A stretch of 64,000 nt of DNA, taken from contig NZ_KN293979.1 in NCBI RefSeq assembly GCF_000768555.3, positions 62,001 to 126,000 of the forward strand. Reading direction: 5' to 3'. Position 1 is the first letter of the stretch; each line of letters opens with the position of its first letter. A model generated the notes under the pieces. That model did not search any database and was not told the origin of the DNA. It saw only the letters and a list, made by a program, of their open reading frames with translations. Below are positions 17,634 to 26,906 of the stretch, in pieces. The stretch is from Roseovarius mucosus DSM 17069 (lineage in GTDB: Bacteria; Pseudomonadota; Alphaproteobacteria; Rhodobacterales; Rhodobacteraceae). A program made the position numbers and the translations under genes.

Positions 17634-17770
17634 GTGGAACCTCCTCCAGACAGTGGGTTGCCCCTCCTATGCGGCGCAAGCCGGGCGCGAGTCAACGCGC
17701 GCCGCCGGTCATCGCAACGGAATAGGGATTTCTACGTAGAGCTTTACGTAGGGCGCGGCGGCGCGCCGGG

Positions 17771-20455
17771 TTATTTCCCGGCGGCAGCGCGTTTGGCAGG
17801 TGCCTTTTTCGCGGCAGGCTTCTTGGTCGTGGTGGCCTTGGCCTTGGCAGCGGGTTTCTTGGCTGCGGTTTTGCGCGCCTTGCCAGGCTTGGTGGCCTTG
17901 GCGGCAATCGCCTCAACCGCCATCTCCATGGTCACATCCTCGGGTTCGGTGCCCTTGGGCAGGGTCGCGTTGATCTTGTCCCATTTGATATAGGGTCCAT
18001 AGCGCCCTTCGAGGATCTGGATGGGGCCGCCATGCTCTGGATGTTCGCCCAGATCGCGCAGCGCTTTGGCGGCGGCACGTCCGCGCCCGCCGGGATTGGC
18101 GCGTTTGGCCGCCAGAAGTTCGACGGCGCGGTTCATGCCGATCTCGAACACATCATTCGGGTCTTTGAGATTGGCGTAGACGGGTTTGGCCTCGTCCGGC
18201 AATTGGTGCATGAGATAGGGGCCGAAGCGCCCGAAATTGGCAGAGATCATGCCGCCTTCGGGGTGTTGACCGACCGCGCGCGGCAGGCTGAGCAGGGTCA
18301 GCGCCTTGTCCAGCGTCATCGCCTCGGCGGTCCAACCTTTGGGTAGGCTGGCGCGGTCGGGCTTCTTGTTCTCTTCCGTCGCTTCGCCGCGCTGGACATA
18401 GGGGCCAAAGCGGCCGGAGCGCAGCGAAATCTCGTTGCCCGCGTCATCCGCGCCCAGAATACGATCGCCATTTTCCCCGGCATCGCCACCAATGGGCCGG
18501 GTATAACGGCATTCGGGGTAATTGCCGCAGCCGACAAACCCGCCCGAACGGGAAGTTTTGAGATGCAATTGACCGGTGCCGCAGAGCGGGCATTGGCGCG
18601 GGTCGCTGCCATCCTCGCGCGGGGGATAGAGCGTGGGCGCGAGGGCCGCGTCGAGCACGTCGAGCACTTCGGTGATGCGCAGTTCCGAGGTTTCGGCAAT
18701 GGCGGCAGAGAAATCGCGCCAGAAACGGGCGAGAATTTCCTTGTAATCCGCCTCGCCTGCACTGACGCGATCCAGATCCTCTTCGAGATTGGCGGTGAAC
18801 TCGTAGCCCACGTATTTACGGAAGAAGTTGATCAGAAAGACCGTGACGATCCGGCCCTTATCCTCTGGGAAGAGGCGATTTTGTTCCTTGCGGACATATT
18901 CGCGGTCCTGGATCGTGGTCAGGACACTGGCATAGGTCGAGGGGCGGCCAATGCCCAGTTCTTCCATCTTCTTGACCAACGTCGCCTCGGTGTAGCGGGG
19001 CGGGGGCTGGGTGAAATGCCGGAGCGCGAGGATGGCTTCGTTTGGCGAGAGCACGGCGGCGGTTGTCTCGGCCCCGTCGCTGGCGCGGGCGAATTCGGCG
19101 TGAAGCGATGATTTGGCAAAGGCTGCGGGCTCTCCCTGCATGATCTGGGGCAGGCGGCCATCATCGTCGTCGCCGCTGATCACATCATCGCGGCCCTCTT
19201 CATAAACTTTGAGAAAGCCCTCGAACAGCATCACCTGACCGGTGGCGCGCAGGCCGACCTGACCATCAGAGCTGCCGATCTCGACGGTGGTGCGCTCCAT
19301 CCGGGCGGCCTCCATCTGGCAGGCGAGGGTGCGCTTCCAGATGAGATCGTAGAGTTTGCGCTGATCCGCATCAGAGGTTTTGATATGGCCTGCGTCGCGC
19401 GTCATGTCTGTGGGACGGATACATTCATGCGCCTCTTGGGCATTCTTGGCCTTATTCTTGTACATGCGGGGCGATTTCGGCAGATATTCCGGGCCGAAGC
19501 GGTCCTTGATCGCATCGCGGGCGGCCATCACTGCCTCGGGGGCCATGTCGATCCCGTCGGTGCGCATATAGGTGATATATCCCGCCTCGTAGAGCCGTTG
19601 CGCGGCGGACATGCACTGCTTGGCGCCCATGCCGAATTTGCGGCTGGCCTCTTGTTGCAGCGTCGAGGTCATGAAGGGGGCGGAGGGGTTGCGGCTGGCC
19701 GGTTTCGCCTCGACCGAGGTGACGGTGAGGGACCGCGACGTCATGGCTTGCACCGCCATTTCGGCCTGAGTGGCGTTCTCCAGATCGAATTTGTCGAGCT
19801 TCTTGCCGGCGAGCGAGACAAGCCGCGCCTCATATTCTTGGCCGCGTGGCGTGGTCAGCAGCGCCTTGACGGACCAGTATTCGCGGGCGGTGAACGCCTC
19901 GATCTCCATCTCGCGCTCGACGATGAGGCGCAGGCAGACCGATTGCACACGCCCCGCAGAACGCGCGCCGGGCAGTTTGCGCCAGAGCACCGGCGAGAGG
20001 TTGAAGCCCACGAGATAATCCAGCGCACGGCGGGCGAGATAGGCCTCGACCAAGGGCGCATCGACCTGACGGGGATTCTTCATCGCCTCGGTTACGGCGG
20101 ATTTGGTGATGGCGTTGAACACCACGCGGCTGACGGGCGTATCCTTGTTGATCGCCTTGCGTTTGCGCAGGGTTTCTTCGAGGTGCCAGCTGATTGCCTC
20201 GCCTTCGCGGTCGGGGTCGGTGGCGAGGATAAGGGCGTTGTCATCCTTAAGCGCGTCGGCAATGGCCTTGACATGCTTGCGGCTGTCGGGACCGACTTCC
20301 CAAGTCATGTCAAAACCGTTTTCGGTATCGACCGAGCCATCTTTGGCGGGCAAGTCGCGTACATGGCCATAGCTTGCCAAAACCGTGTAACCGTCGCCCA
20401 GATACTTGTTGATCGTCTTGGCTTTTGCGGGCGATTCGACAACGACAACGGGCAT
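17771..20455 (-). CDS. topA: DNA topoisomerase I (type IA)
   Basis: An 894-residue type IA topoisomerase that relaxes negative supercoils. Visible are the TOPRIM start MPVVVVESPAKAKTINKYLG, ATDPDREGEAI, the active-site tyrosine segment YITYMRTDG, a four-cysteine zinc finger (CPLCGTGQLHL...GCGNYPECRY), repeated GRFGPY modules and a Lys/Ala-rich basic C-terminal tail common in alphaproteobacterial TopA. The start at 20455 has a GGAAGGAGTG Shine-Dalgarno; the upstream in-frame ATG at 20512 does not. It follows dprA on the same strand. Confidence 0.97.
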   Translation of the reverse strand: MPVVVVESPAKAKTINKYLGDGYTVLASYGHVRDLPAKDGSVDTENGFDMTWEVGPDSRKHVKAIADALKDDNALILATDPDREGEAISWHLEETLRKRKAINKDTPVSRVVFNAITKSAVTEAMKNPRQVDAPLVEAYLARRALDYLVGFNLSPVLWRKLPGARSAGRVQSVCLRLIVEREMEIEAFTAREYWSVKALLTTPRGQEYEARLVSLAGKKLDKFDLENATQAEMAVQAMTSRSLTVTSVEAKPASRNPSAPFMTSTLQQEASRKFGMGAKQCMSAAQRLYEAGYITYMRTDGIDMAPEAVMAARDAIKDRFGPEYLPKSPRMYKNKAKNAQEAHECIRPTDMTRDAGHIKTSDADQRKLYDLIWKRTLACQMEAARMERTTVEIGSSDGQVGLRATGQVMLFEGFLKVYEEGRDDVISGDDDDGRLPQIMQGEPAAFAKSSLHAEFARASDGAETTAAVLSPNEAILALRHFTQPPPRYTEATLVKKMEELGIGRPSTYASVLTTIQDREYVRKEQNRLFPEDKGRIVTVFLINFFRKYVGYEFTANLEEDLDRVSAGEADYKEILARFWRDFSAAIAETSELRITEVLDVLDAALAPTLYPPREDGSDPRQCPLCGTGQLHLKTSRSGGFVGCGNYPECRYTRPIGGDAGENGDRILGADDAGNEISLRSGRFGPYVQRGEATEENKKPDRASLPKGWTAEAMTLDKALTLLSLPRAVGQHPEGGMISANFGRFGPYLMHQLPDEAKPVYANLKDPNDVFEIGMNRAVELLAAKRANPGGRGRAAAKALRDLGEHPEHGGPIQILEGRYGPYIKWDKINATLPKGTEPEDVTMEMAVEAIAAKATKPGKARKTAAKKPAAKAKATTTKKPAAKKAPAKRAAAGK

Positions 20456-20579
20456 GGGCACTCCTTCCGACTCTGGTCGAGGCTTATGGCGGGGCACCAT
20501 GTGGGCTGGCAAGGGGAATTGTCAATCTGGCCGCAAGGGTTGCAGGAGCGCGACCTTATGACCCTCTGTGGTGTAGTGG

Positions 20580-21713
20580 CTACCGTGCGAGGGCCAGAAG
20601 ACCGCCCGGATGCCGCGTGATGCGCCCGTCGAGCTCCAGATCCAAGAGGGCGGGGGCGACCCGGTGGGCCGGCGTGGCCAGATCGCGGATAAGCTGATCC
20701 TCGGCCAGAGGAGAGGGCCCGAGACGGTTGAGTATCTGCGCATGCAGGCTGGCGATGTCGCGGAGTGTGGGCGTGGGCGCCAGCGGCAGATCGGGCTGAG
20801 GAGCGGTTTTCGTGATCGGGACCTGTGGCAGCGCGTCGATCACATCCTCGGCGTTGCGGATGAGAGTGGCCCCGTCGCGGATCAGCATATTGCAGCCGCT
20901 GGCGCGGGCATCGATCGGGTGGCCGGGGACGGCCATCACTTCGCGCCCCTGGTCGAGCGCGGTGCGGGCGGTGATGAGCGATCCGGATTTGGCCGCCGCC
21001 TCGACCACGACCACAGCCTGTGCGAGTCCACTGACCAGCCGATTGCGGCTGGGAAAATGGCGGGCCTGCGGAATGAGGCCGATCGGTTGTTCCGAGAGGC
21101 GCAGGCCGGTGGCGAGAATGTCGCCCGCGAGTTTGGTGTTTTCGGCCGGGTAGATGACATCGACCCCGCCCGCCATGACCGCGATGGTTCCCGCCTCGAG
21201 ACTGCCGAGATGGGCGGCGGTGTCGATGCCGCGCGCGAGGCCCGAGACAATGAGATAGCCGCGCGCCGAGAGGTCGGCAGCGAGCGACCGGGCCATGCGG
21301 GTTCCGAGCGACGAGGCGTTGCGCGCACCCACGAGGGCGATCATGGGCCGGTCGAGCACGGCCATATCGCCCATCACCCAGAGGACGGGCGGGGCGTCGG
21401 GCAGATCGCGTAAGGCCTTGGGATAGTTGGCATCTGCGTGCGTGAGCAGGGTCGCGCCCGCCGTTTTTCCGGCGCGCAATTCGGCCTCGGCGACGCCTGC
21501 AGGGCAGGGGGTGTAGTCGGTGACACCGGCGGCGCGGGCAACCTCGGGCAGGGCGTTGAGCGCCGCCTGGGCGGTGCCGTGTTCGCTGAGGAGCCGATGA
21601 AAGGTGGCCGGTCCGACCCGGCGAGAGCGCAAGAGGCGAAGCCACGACACCCGGTCATCTTCCGTGGTGGGTGGGAGTGGGGGGTGAGTGGAAGGATGAG
21701 TAGTCTTGGGCAT
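20580..21713 (-). CDS. dprA: DNA-processing protein DprA
   Basis: A 377-residue DprA/Smf protein, which loads RecA on incoming single-stranded DNA in natural transformation. The N-terminal helical part is followed by a Rossmann-like core (ALVGARNASSLGTRMARSLA, SGLARGIDTAAH, VVVEAAAKSGSLITARTALD, EVMAVPGHPID) and a C-terminal winged-helix domain (LIRDLATPAHRVAPALLDLE). The ATG at 21713 has a GCGAGG leader; 21752 is a less likely start. dprA next to topA is a very common arrangement. Confidence 0.95.
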   Translation of the reverse strand: MPKTTHPSTHPPLPPTTEDDRVSWLRLLRSRRVGPATFHRLLSEHGTAQAALNALPEVARAAGVTDYTPCPAGVAEAELRAGKTAGATLLTHADANYPKALRDLPDAPPVLWVMGDMAVLDRPMIALVGARNASSLGTRMARSLAADLSARGYLIVSGLARGIDTAAHLGSLEAGTIAVMAGGVDVIYPAENTKLAGDILATGLRLSEQPIGLIPQARHFPSRNRLVSGLAQAVVVVEAAAKSGSLITARTALDQGREVMAVPGHPIDARASGCNMLIRDGATLIRNAEDVIDALPQVPITKTAPQPDLPLAPTPTLRDIASLHAQILNRLGPSPLAEDQLIRDLATPAHRVAPALLDLELDGRITRHPGGLLALAR

Positions 21714-21870
21714 CCGTGACCTCGCCTGCTTGCAAGACCATGGATAGCGCACGGGTGGTTAATGGGTGGTAAACCGAAACCGGGTGAGTCGCGGTTTTCC
21801 TTGCTTATTCATATAAGTCATTGAAATATTGAATTAATTATTTTCGCGCTCTGAAATTGGCCGGTGTCTG

Positions 21871-21903
21871 TATCGCGTCGGTATCCTGTCGGTATCGCGT
21901 CGG
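21871..21903. repeat. Three-copy 11-bp tandem repeat
   Basis: Three head-to-tail copies at 21871-21881, 21882-21892 and 21893-21903. Copies 1 and 3 read TATCGCGTCGG; copy 2 reads TATCCTGTCGG (two differences). Function unknown; iteron-like spacing of one helical turn could suit cooperative protein binding. Confidence 0.8.
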
Positions 21904-22190
21904 TGGCGGAAGCGGGCGGGCCTGACGGGTGCCGGGTGTGACCGGGGCGCGCGGTGCTGGCACGGAATGGCAAGGGGTGTGCCGGGCGGGATTTGAGTAT
22001 CTTGGGTACGGTGAAAGGGGGGCGGCCCGGTTGCTGGGATGGACCGGCGTTTTGTCGTAGGGGATGCGATGGGGTCTCTTAGCCCGGCGCAGTCATAAAG
22101 GCTTCGCTCTGAGATGGTAAAGCGGACCTTTATAGTCGCGCGGTCGAGTTACTGAGATGCGGGACGATGAGGACATTCGGCAGCCAGCAA

Positions 22191-22203
22191 CCAATGTCCG
22201 CTA
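22191..22203 (+). repeat. 13-bp inverted repeat, left arm
   Basis: CCAATGTCCGCTA, the exact reverse complement of the copy at 23028-23040. The two arms bracket the unrecognised membrane-protein gene at 22219-22950. Confidence 0.8.
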
Positions 22204-22218
22204 AATTCTCGGTGTTCG

Positions 22219-22950
22219 CTAGAACACGTCGAGTTCTTGAAGGAACTTCCCCCTCGGCGCGCAAGCCTTAAACGGGCTCGCAATTAGTAGCTGTGGTCGT
22301 TCGACTGCCTGAAATTCCATATGGCGAGGCGACCAGTTGTACACGCTTGTATCGCCATCATCTTCAACGAGAAGCAGTCCGTGAAAGTACCAAGAGTCTC
22401 CGATTTTGTAACCTGATCGTGTTGTGTAGAATGACAGGCCACGCAGCCCAATGAGGGAACCTAGTTCTCTCGCTATAGGACTGTGTTCACCAATGCAGAA
22501 TGCACGGCCCGAAGAGACTTCGATAGCGTTTGAGTAAGAGAGCGGAACCATCGCTAGCGACCAAACTCCCACCAGTACAGGGAACGTGTAAACAGCCAAT
22601 ACAAACGCCCTAGCTTTTTGCCCAAGGGTTGAGATCAACAAAATGGATGCGACACACGCCAACGTCAAAGCCGTTCCGTGGAATGCGACCATCTTTGTTC
22701 CGCCGCCCGACAATGCCATCATTGCGATTGTTACAACCGCGCCCGCGCTTAGAAACAACAGGGCAAGGACTGCCGCAAAAACTATGGGCATTCTCCGACT
22801 ACTCGCGACTGAGACTATCAAGACTGCAAGCGGCATTAGAGGCAAAACAGCAATTGACCGCTCGAACCAAGTCGCCGTTAGCAGGGAGGGGTCTGATAAT
22901 GGTACAGGAACAAATCCAAGAGCAATAATTACCGCTCCGATCAGCGCCAT
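22219..22950 (-). CDS. Hypothetical five-helix membrane protein
   Basis: I do not recognise this 243-residue protein. About five membrane helices are visible (roughly residues 3-18, 32-50, 55-80, 90-108 and 115-137), followed by a soluble C-terminal part of about 105 residues with cysteines in AFCIGEHSP and FKACAPRGK. Base composition is lower in GC than its neighbours (32 G/C in the 60 bases from 22321). It has no partner on the same strand and is bracketed by 13-bp inverted repeats, which suggests it arrived by transfer. The long open frame and hydrophobic pattern support a real gene. Confidence 0.6.
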   Translation of the reverse strand: MALIGAVIIALGFVPVPLSDPSLLTATWFERSIAVLPLMPLAVLIVSVASSRRMPIVFAAVLALLFLSAGAVVTIAMMALSGGGTKMVAFHGTALTLACVASILLISTLGQKARAFVLAVYTFPVLVGVWSLAMVPLSYSNAIEVSSGRAFCIGEHSPIARELGSLIGLRGLSFYTTRSGYKIGDSWYFHGLLLVEDDGDTSVYNWSPRHMEFQAVERPQLLIASPFKACAPRGKFLQELDVF

Positions 22951-23027
22951 ATATCTTTGAGCGTTAGAGAAAATATTCTGGTCCTCCGCCGCGCTGGTAA
23001 CCGGCGCGCCAATTCAATTTTTCGGTA

Positions 23028-23040
23028 TAGCGGACATTGG
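23028..23040 (+). repeat. 13-bp inverted repeat, right arm
   Basis: TAGCGGACATTGG, the exact reverse complement of 22191-22203. It is followed by a segment of about 150 bases (to 23196) without a credible gene that looks like degraded or repeated intergenic DNA. Confidence 0.8.
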
Positions 23041-23196
23041 CGGCAATGCAGCATTCTTGCAAGACGGGCTCGTTCCAGTCATTCGCCGCACGTGGCTTGA
23101 AGGTCCGCTGTCGGGAAACTGCCCAGACTTTGCGAAGGTTACGATCTGCGCATCGCGGGTGTTCGCGTGAACTGCGGACCCGTCACTCGCGCCGCG

Positions 23197-24618
23197 CTAC
23201 GCCGCCGAGCCGCCCACCGTCAGCCCGCCGATCAGCACCGTGGGTTGGCCGACACCCACCGGCACCCATTGTCCCTGTTTGCCGCAATTGCCCATGCCGG
23301 GATCGAGGGCCATGTCGTTGCCCAAGCCCCGGATCTGTTGGAGGGCGGTGGCGCCGTCGCCGATCAGGGTGGCGCCTTTGACGGGCGCGCCGATCTGGCC
23401 GTTCTTCACGCGGTAGGCCTCGGTGCAGGAAAAGACGAATTTGCCGTTGGTGATGTCGACCTGACCGCCGCCGAAGCCCACGGCGTATATGCCGTCCTTC
23501 AACTCGGCCACCAGATCGCCGGGGCTGGCGGAGCCACCCATCATGTAGGTGTTGGTCATGCGCGGCATGGGGGCGTGGGCATAGCTCTCGCGGCGCCCGT
23601 TGCCGGTGGGGGCCACGCCCATCAGGCGGGCGTTCTGGCGGTCCTGCATATAGCCCACGAGGATGCCATCCTCGATCAGGACATTGCGGGCCGAGGGCGT
23701 GCCTTCGTCGTCGATGGTGATGCTGCCGCGCCGGTCGGGGATGGTGCCGTCGTCGAGCACGGTAACACCGGGGGACGCGATCCGTTGGCCCATGAGGCCC
23801 GCAAAGGCGGACGAGCCCTTGCGGTTGAAATCGCCCTCAAGCCCATGACCGATGGCCTCGTGCAAGAGGATGCCGGGCCAGCCGGGGCCAAGCACCACAT
23901 CCATGGTGCCCGCGGGGGCCGGTTCGGCATCGAGGTTGACGAGCGCTATGCGCAGCGCCTCGCGGGTCTTGGCCTGCCAGTCGGCGGGATCAAGCAGGCC
24001 ATCCAGCCCAACACGCCCGCCGCCCCCGGCGCTGCCGCTCTCGCGGCGGCCCTCCTGCTCGACGATGATCGAGACATTGACGCGGGTCATCGGGCGGACG
24101 TCCTGCAACTCCTGGCCATCGGGGCGCAGGATCACGACCTCTTGGCACGAGGCCGCGATCGAGGCCGTGACCTGTACGACGCGGGCATCAAGGCCGCGCG
24201 CGAAAGCGTCCATCTCGCGCAGCGTGTCGAGCTTGACCGGAAAGGAGGCCCCGGCGATGGGATCGGCATCGGTATAGAGGCGACGATTGGTCGGGGTTGG
24301 CCCCGCTGCCAATGTGCCGCCGCCTGCCCCCACCGCAAGACGCGCCGTTTCCACCGCGCGTTTCAGCGCGGCCTCTGTCACGTCAGAGGAATGCGCATAG
24401 CCCGTCACCTCGCCGCGCACGGCGCGCAGGCCAAACCCCTCGGAGGCGTCATAGGACGCGGTCTTGACCCGGCCATCGTCGAACATGAGCCCCTCGGCGC
24501 GGCGGCGTTCGAGAAACAGCTCGCCATCGTCGGCCCCATGGGTCGCCGCGCGCAGGCGTGTGAGGGCGGTATCGCGGTCAAGCAGGGTCTCGAATGGGCG
24601 AAAGGCGGTGTCGGTCAT
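23197..24618 (-). CDS. tldD: Metalloprotease TldD
   Basis: A 473-residue TldD/PmbA-family metalloprotease. The zinc-binding HExxxH motif is HEAIGHGLEGD at 253-263, as in TldD. The C-terminal GNMGK-like region appears as PGMGNCGKQGQWVPVGVGQP. TldD with TldE (PmbA) degrades or matures peptides in the cytoplasm; tldE is not in this window. It is divergent from coxB, with an FNR-type box between them. The arrangement tldD/coxB is common in Rhodobacteraceae. Confidence 0.95.
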   Translation of the reverse strand: MTDTAFRPFETLLDRDTALTRLRAATHGADDGELFLERRRAEGLMFDDGRVKTASYDASEGFGLRAVRGEVTGYAHSSDVTEAALKRAVETARLAVGAGGGTLAAGPTPTNRRLYTDADPIAGASFPVKLDTLREMDAFARGLDARVVQVTASIAASCQEVVILRPDGQELQDVRPMTRVNVSIIVEQEGRRESGSAGGGGRVGLDGLLDPADWQAKTREALRIALVNLDAEPAPAGTMDVVLGPGWPGILLHEAIGHGLEGDFNRKGSSAFAGLMGQRIASPGVTVLDDGTIPDRRGSITIDDEGTPSARNVLIEDGILVGYMQDRQNARLMGVAPTGNGRRESYAHAPMPRMTNTYMMGGSASPGDLVAELKDGIYAVGFGGGQVDITNGKFVFSCTEAYRVKNGQIGAPVKGATLIGDGATALQQIRGLGNDMALDPGMGNCGKQGQWVPVGVGQPTVLIGGLTVGGSAA

Positions 24619-24659
24619 GGGGATTCTTTCTCTGCCGTGCGGTCCGTGGGGGCGATAAT

Positions 24660-24673
24660 TTGATTTAAATCAA
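24660..24673. promoter_or_regulatory. FNR/FnrL-type box between tldD and coxB
   Basis: TTGAT-TTAA-ATCAA matches the FNR consensus TTGAT-N4-ATCAA exactly and extends to the 16-bp palindrome TTTGATTTAAATCAAA at 24659-24674. The centre is about 48 bases from the tldD start and about 150 bases from the coxB start. Oxygen-dependent control of the oxidase and/or tldD is inferred. Confidence 0.7.
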
Positions 24674-24818
24674 AAAAGCGTCCGTTTGCCGCAATGGTCT
24701 TTCTTGTCGTTTCAGGCAGAATATGGTTTTAGACAGCACCGAGACAATGGGATTCCGCCCTGCGGCGGGATGACCTTCGCAAAAAGACATGAACCGCTTT
24801 AACCGATCAGGGTGTAAA

Positions 24819-25703
24819 ATGCGACTAACTTCCAGCCTTATGGCGGCTCTGACCGCCTTTCTCGCCCTTCCTGCCATGGCTCAAGACGGGCTTGAGATCG
24901 TGGGTAAGCCCGTAGAGGGCAAGATGGGCTTTCAGCCGGCGGCGACCGAGCTTGCGCGCGACCTGCAATGGCTGGACGGGATGATCAACGTGATCATTAT
25001 CGCGATCGTGCTTTTTGTGACGGCGCTGTTGGTGGTGGTGATGATCCGCTATAACCGCAAATCCAACGCAAAACCGGCGAGTTTTACACATAATTCACCG
25101 CTGGAAATTGCCTGGACAATCATCCCGATTGTGATTCTCGTCTTTATCGGCGCTTTCTCTTTGCCGGTGCTGTTCAAGCAGCAAGAAATTCCCGATGGCG
25201 AAATCAACATCAAAGTGACGGGCTATCAGTGGTATTGGGGGTATGAATATACCGACCACGATTTCGCCTTTGACAGCTACATGATCGGGGCGCCGGCAAC
25301 GGGTGGCGACAACCGCATGACGCCCGAGGTCGAGGCGCAGTTGATTGAGGCCGGTTACAGCAAGGATGAGTTCCTGCTGGCCACCGACACTTCGGTCGTG
25401 GTTCCCGTGGGCAAGACTGTGGTCATGACTGTAACCGGGGCGGATGTGATCCATAGCTGGACGATTCCCGCCTTTGGCGTGAAGCAGGATGCGGTGCCCG
25501 GGCGTCTGGCGCAGCTGTGGTTCAAGGCCGAGAAGGAAGGTATCTATTTCGGACAGTGTTCCGAGCTTTGCGGTCAGGCGCACGCCTATATGCCTATCAC
25601 CGTCAAGGTCGTCAGCGAGGCCGAGTACGAGACATGGCTGGATGGTGCGATCGAGGAATACGCGGGCACGCCGCGTTCCGTGACCGTGGCGCAAGCCGAC
25701 TGA
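24819..25703 (+). CDS. coxB: Cytochrome c oxidase subunit II (aa3 type)
   Basis: A 294-residue subunit II. It has a signal peptide (MRLTSSLMAALTAFLALPAMAQ), two membrane helices (about 45-67 and 85-110) and a periplasmic cupredoxin domain. The CuA ligands are present in VIHSW and CSELCGQAHAYMPI, and the electron-entry motif GYQWYWGYEY is intact. An in-frame ATG at 24789 would add 10 residues; the ATG at 24819 has an AGGGTG leader and gives the cleaner signal. It heads the cox operon. The subunit I gene is not in the window. Confidence 0.95.
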   Translation: MRLTSSLMAALTAFLALPAMAQDGLEIVGKPVEGKMGFQPAATELARDLQWLDGMINVIIIAIVLFVTALLVVVMIRYNRKSNAKPASFTHNSPLEIAWTIIPIVILVFIGAFSLPVLFKQQEIPDGEINIKVTGYQWYWGYEYTDHDFAFDSYMIGAPATGGDNRMTPEVEAQLIEAGYSKDEFLLATDTSVVVPVGKTVVMTVTGADVIHSWTIPAFGVKQDAVPGRLAQLWFKAEKEGIYFGQCSELCGQAHAYMPITVKVVSEAEYETWLDGAIEEYAGTPRSVTVAQAD

Positions 25704-25788
25704 CAAGACCGGGGCGCGCGCCGCAAGGTTGAGCCCCACGCCTACCGCTGAGGGCCGCGCACCTTGCGCGTTCCGGCAGGAGAAAAAG

Positions 25789-26745
25789 ATGAGCGATGCG
25801 AGCCTGAACACAGCCAGCCCCGTGAGCCGCGCCCAAGAGGGTGAGGCAGGCTTTGGCGATTTCTTTGCCCTGCTCAAGCCGCGGGTAATGACGCTTGTCG
25901 TGTTCACGGCGCTGGTTGGTCTCTTGGCAGCGCCCGTGGGCGTGCATCCGGTCATCGGCTTTGCCGCGATCCTGTTCATTGCTGTTGGTGGCGGTGCCGC
26001 AGGCGCGCTCAACATGTGGTGGGAATCCGACATCGACGCGCTGATGAAACGGACGCAGAAGCGGCCGATTCCGGCGGGCAAGGTCACGCGGGACGAGGCC
26101 TTTGCCTTTGGCATCACGCTGGCGGTGATGTCGGTTGTCATGCTTTGGCTGGCCACCAACGCGCTGGCGGCGGGTATCCTTGCGTTTACGATCTTCTTCT
26201 ACGTCGTGATCTACACGATCGGCCTGAAACGCTGGACGCCGCAGAATATCGTCATTGGCGGGGCGGCGGGTGCGTTCCCTCCGATGATTGGCTGGGCGGC
26301 GGCGACGGGCACGGTGAGCCTCGAGTCGGTTTTGATGTTCGCCCTGATCTTCATGTGGACACCGCCGCATTTCTGGGCTCTCGCACTCTTCATGCGCGGC
26401 GATTACGACACGGCAGGCGTGCCGATGCTGACCGTGACGCATGGACGGCGCGCCACGCGGGTGCACATTCTGGTCTACACCGTGCTCTTGGCGGCGCTGG
26501 CGATTGGCGCTGCGTTCACAGGTATTGGCGGGCCGGTTTATCTTGTGGTTGCTTTGGTGTTCAATGCCCTGTTCCTGCGCGACGCGATTGCAATCTGGCG
26601 CCGCGACGAGGATCAGGCCGAGGCCGATAACTACCGGGTCGAAAAACGGGCGTTCAAGCTGTCGCTCTGGTATCTCTTTGCACATTTCACGGCCATTCTG
26701 GCGGAGGCCGCGCTGGGCGGTCTTGGCCTTGGGGGATGGGCATGA
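25789..26745 (+). CDS. ctaB: Protoheme IX farnesyltransferase (heme O synthase)
   Basis: A 318-residue UbiA-family prenyltransferase with multiple membrane helices. It makes heme O from heme B, the precursor of heme A for the aa3 oxidase. Visible motifs are [19 protein letters not shown], the Asp-rich [20 protein letters not shown] and the second conserved loop at [16 protein letters not shown]. The start at 25789 has a GGCAGGAG Shine-Dalgarno. The stop overlaps the next start (ATGA). Confidence 0.96.
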   Translation: MSDASLNTASPVSRAQEGEAGFGDFFALLKPRVMTLVVFTALVGLLAAPVGVHPVIGFAAILFIAVGGGAAGALNMWWESDIDALMKRTQKRPIPAGKVTRDEAFAFGITLAVMSVVMLWLATNALAAGILAFTIFFYVVIYTIGLKRWTPQNIVIGGAAGAFPPMIGWAAATGTVSLESVLMFALIFMWTPPHFWALALFMRGDYDTAGVPMLTVTHGRRATRVHILVYTVLLAALAIGAAFTGIGGPVYLVVALVFNALFLRDAIAIWRRDEDQAEADNYRVEKRAFKLSLWYLFAHFTAILAEAALGGLGLGGWA

Positions 26746-26906
26746 GCTTTCGCGAGGAGCATGAGCTGCACAAGCGCCGGTTTGGCCGCAATCTGGGTCT
26801 TGGCCTTGTGCTGGCGGGGTTCGTGGCACTGGTCTTTGGAATGACGATTGCCAAGGTGTCCGACGACGGATTTGCGGTGCCCAAGATCGAGCAGGAGGGG
26901 AAGTGA
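26742..26906 (+). CDS. Small single-helix cox-operon protein (CoxF-like position)
   Basis: A 54-residue protein starting [19 protein letters not shown], with one hydrophobic helix at about 19-37 ([19 protein letters not shown]) and a short C-terminal tail ending KIEQEGK. It overlaps ctaB by 4 bases (ATGA), and its stop overlaps the ctaG start by one base (TGATG). A small membrane protein between ctaB and ctaG is typical of alphaproteobacterial cox operons and is sometimes annotated CoxF. The tight coupling supports translation; a role in oxidase assembly is inferred from position. Confidence 0.85.
   Translation: MSFREEHELHKRRFGRNLGLGLVLAGFVALVFGMTIAKVSDDGFAVPKIEQEGK

Larger units (their letters stand above)
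21714..22218. other. 505-base intergenic stretch upstream of dprA
   Basis: No credible gene is seen. Bases about 21780-21850 are AT-rich and may hold the dprA promoter. At 21871-21903 there is a three-copy 11-bp tandem repeat. Around 21992-22018 there is a TTTGAGTATCTTGGG segment like a motif found between genes in many Rhodobacteraceae. One arm of an inverted repeat lies at 22191-22203. Confidence 0.6.

Noticed and set aside
20456-20579. Possible tRNA or small RNA between topA and dprA
   Set aside because: No cloverleaf, T-loop consensus or terminator could be found.
22951-23196. Insertion sequence or transposase remnant right of the hypothetical gene
   Set aside because: Inverted repeats are present, but no transposase-like reading frame or target duplication is visible.
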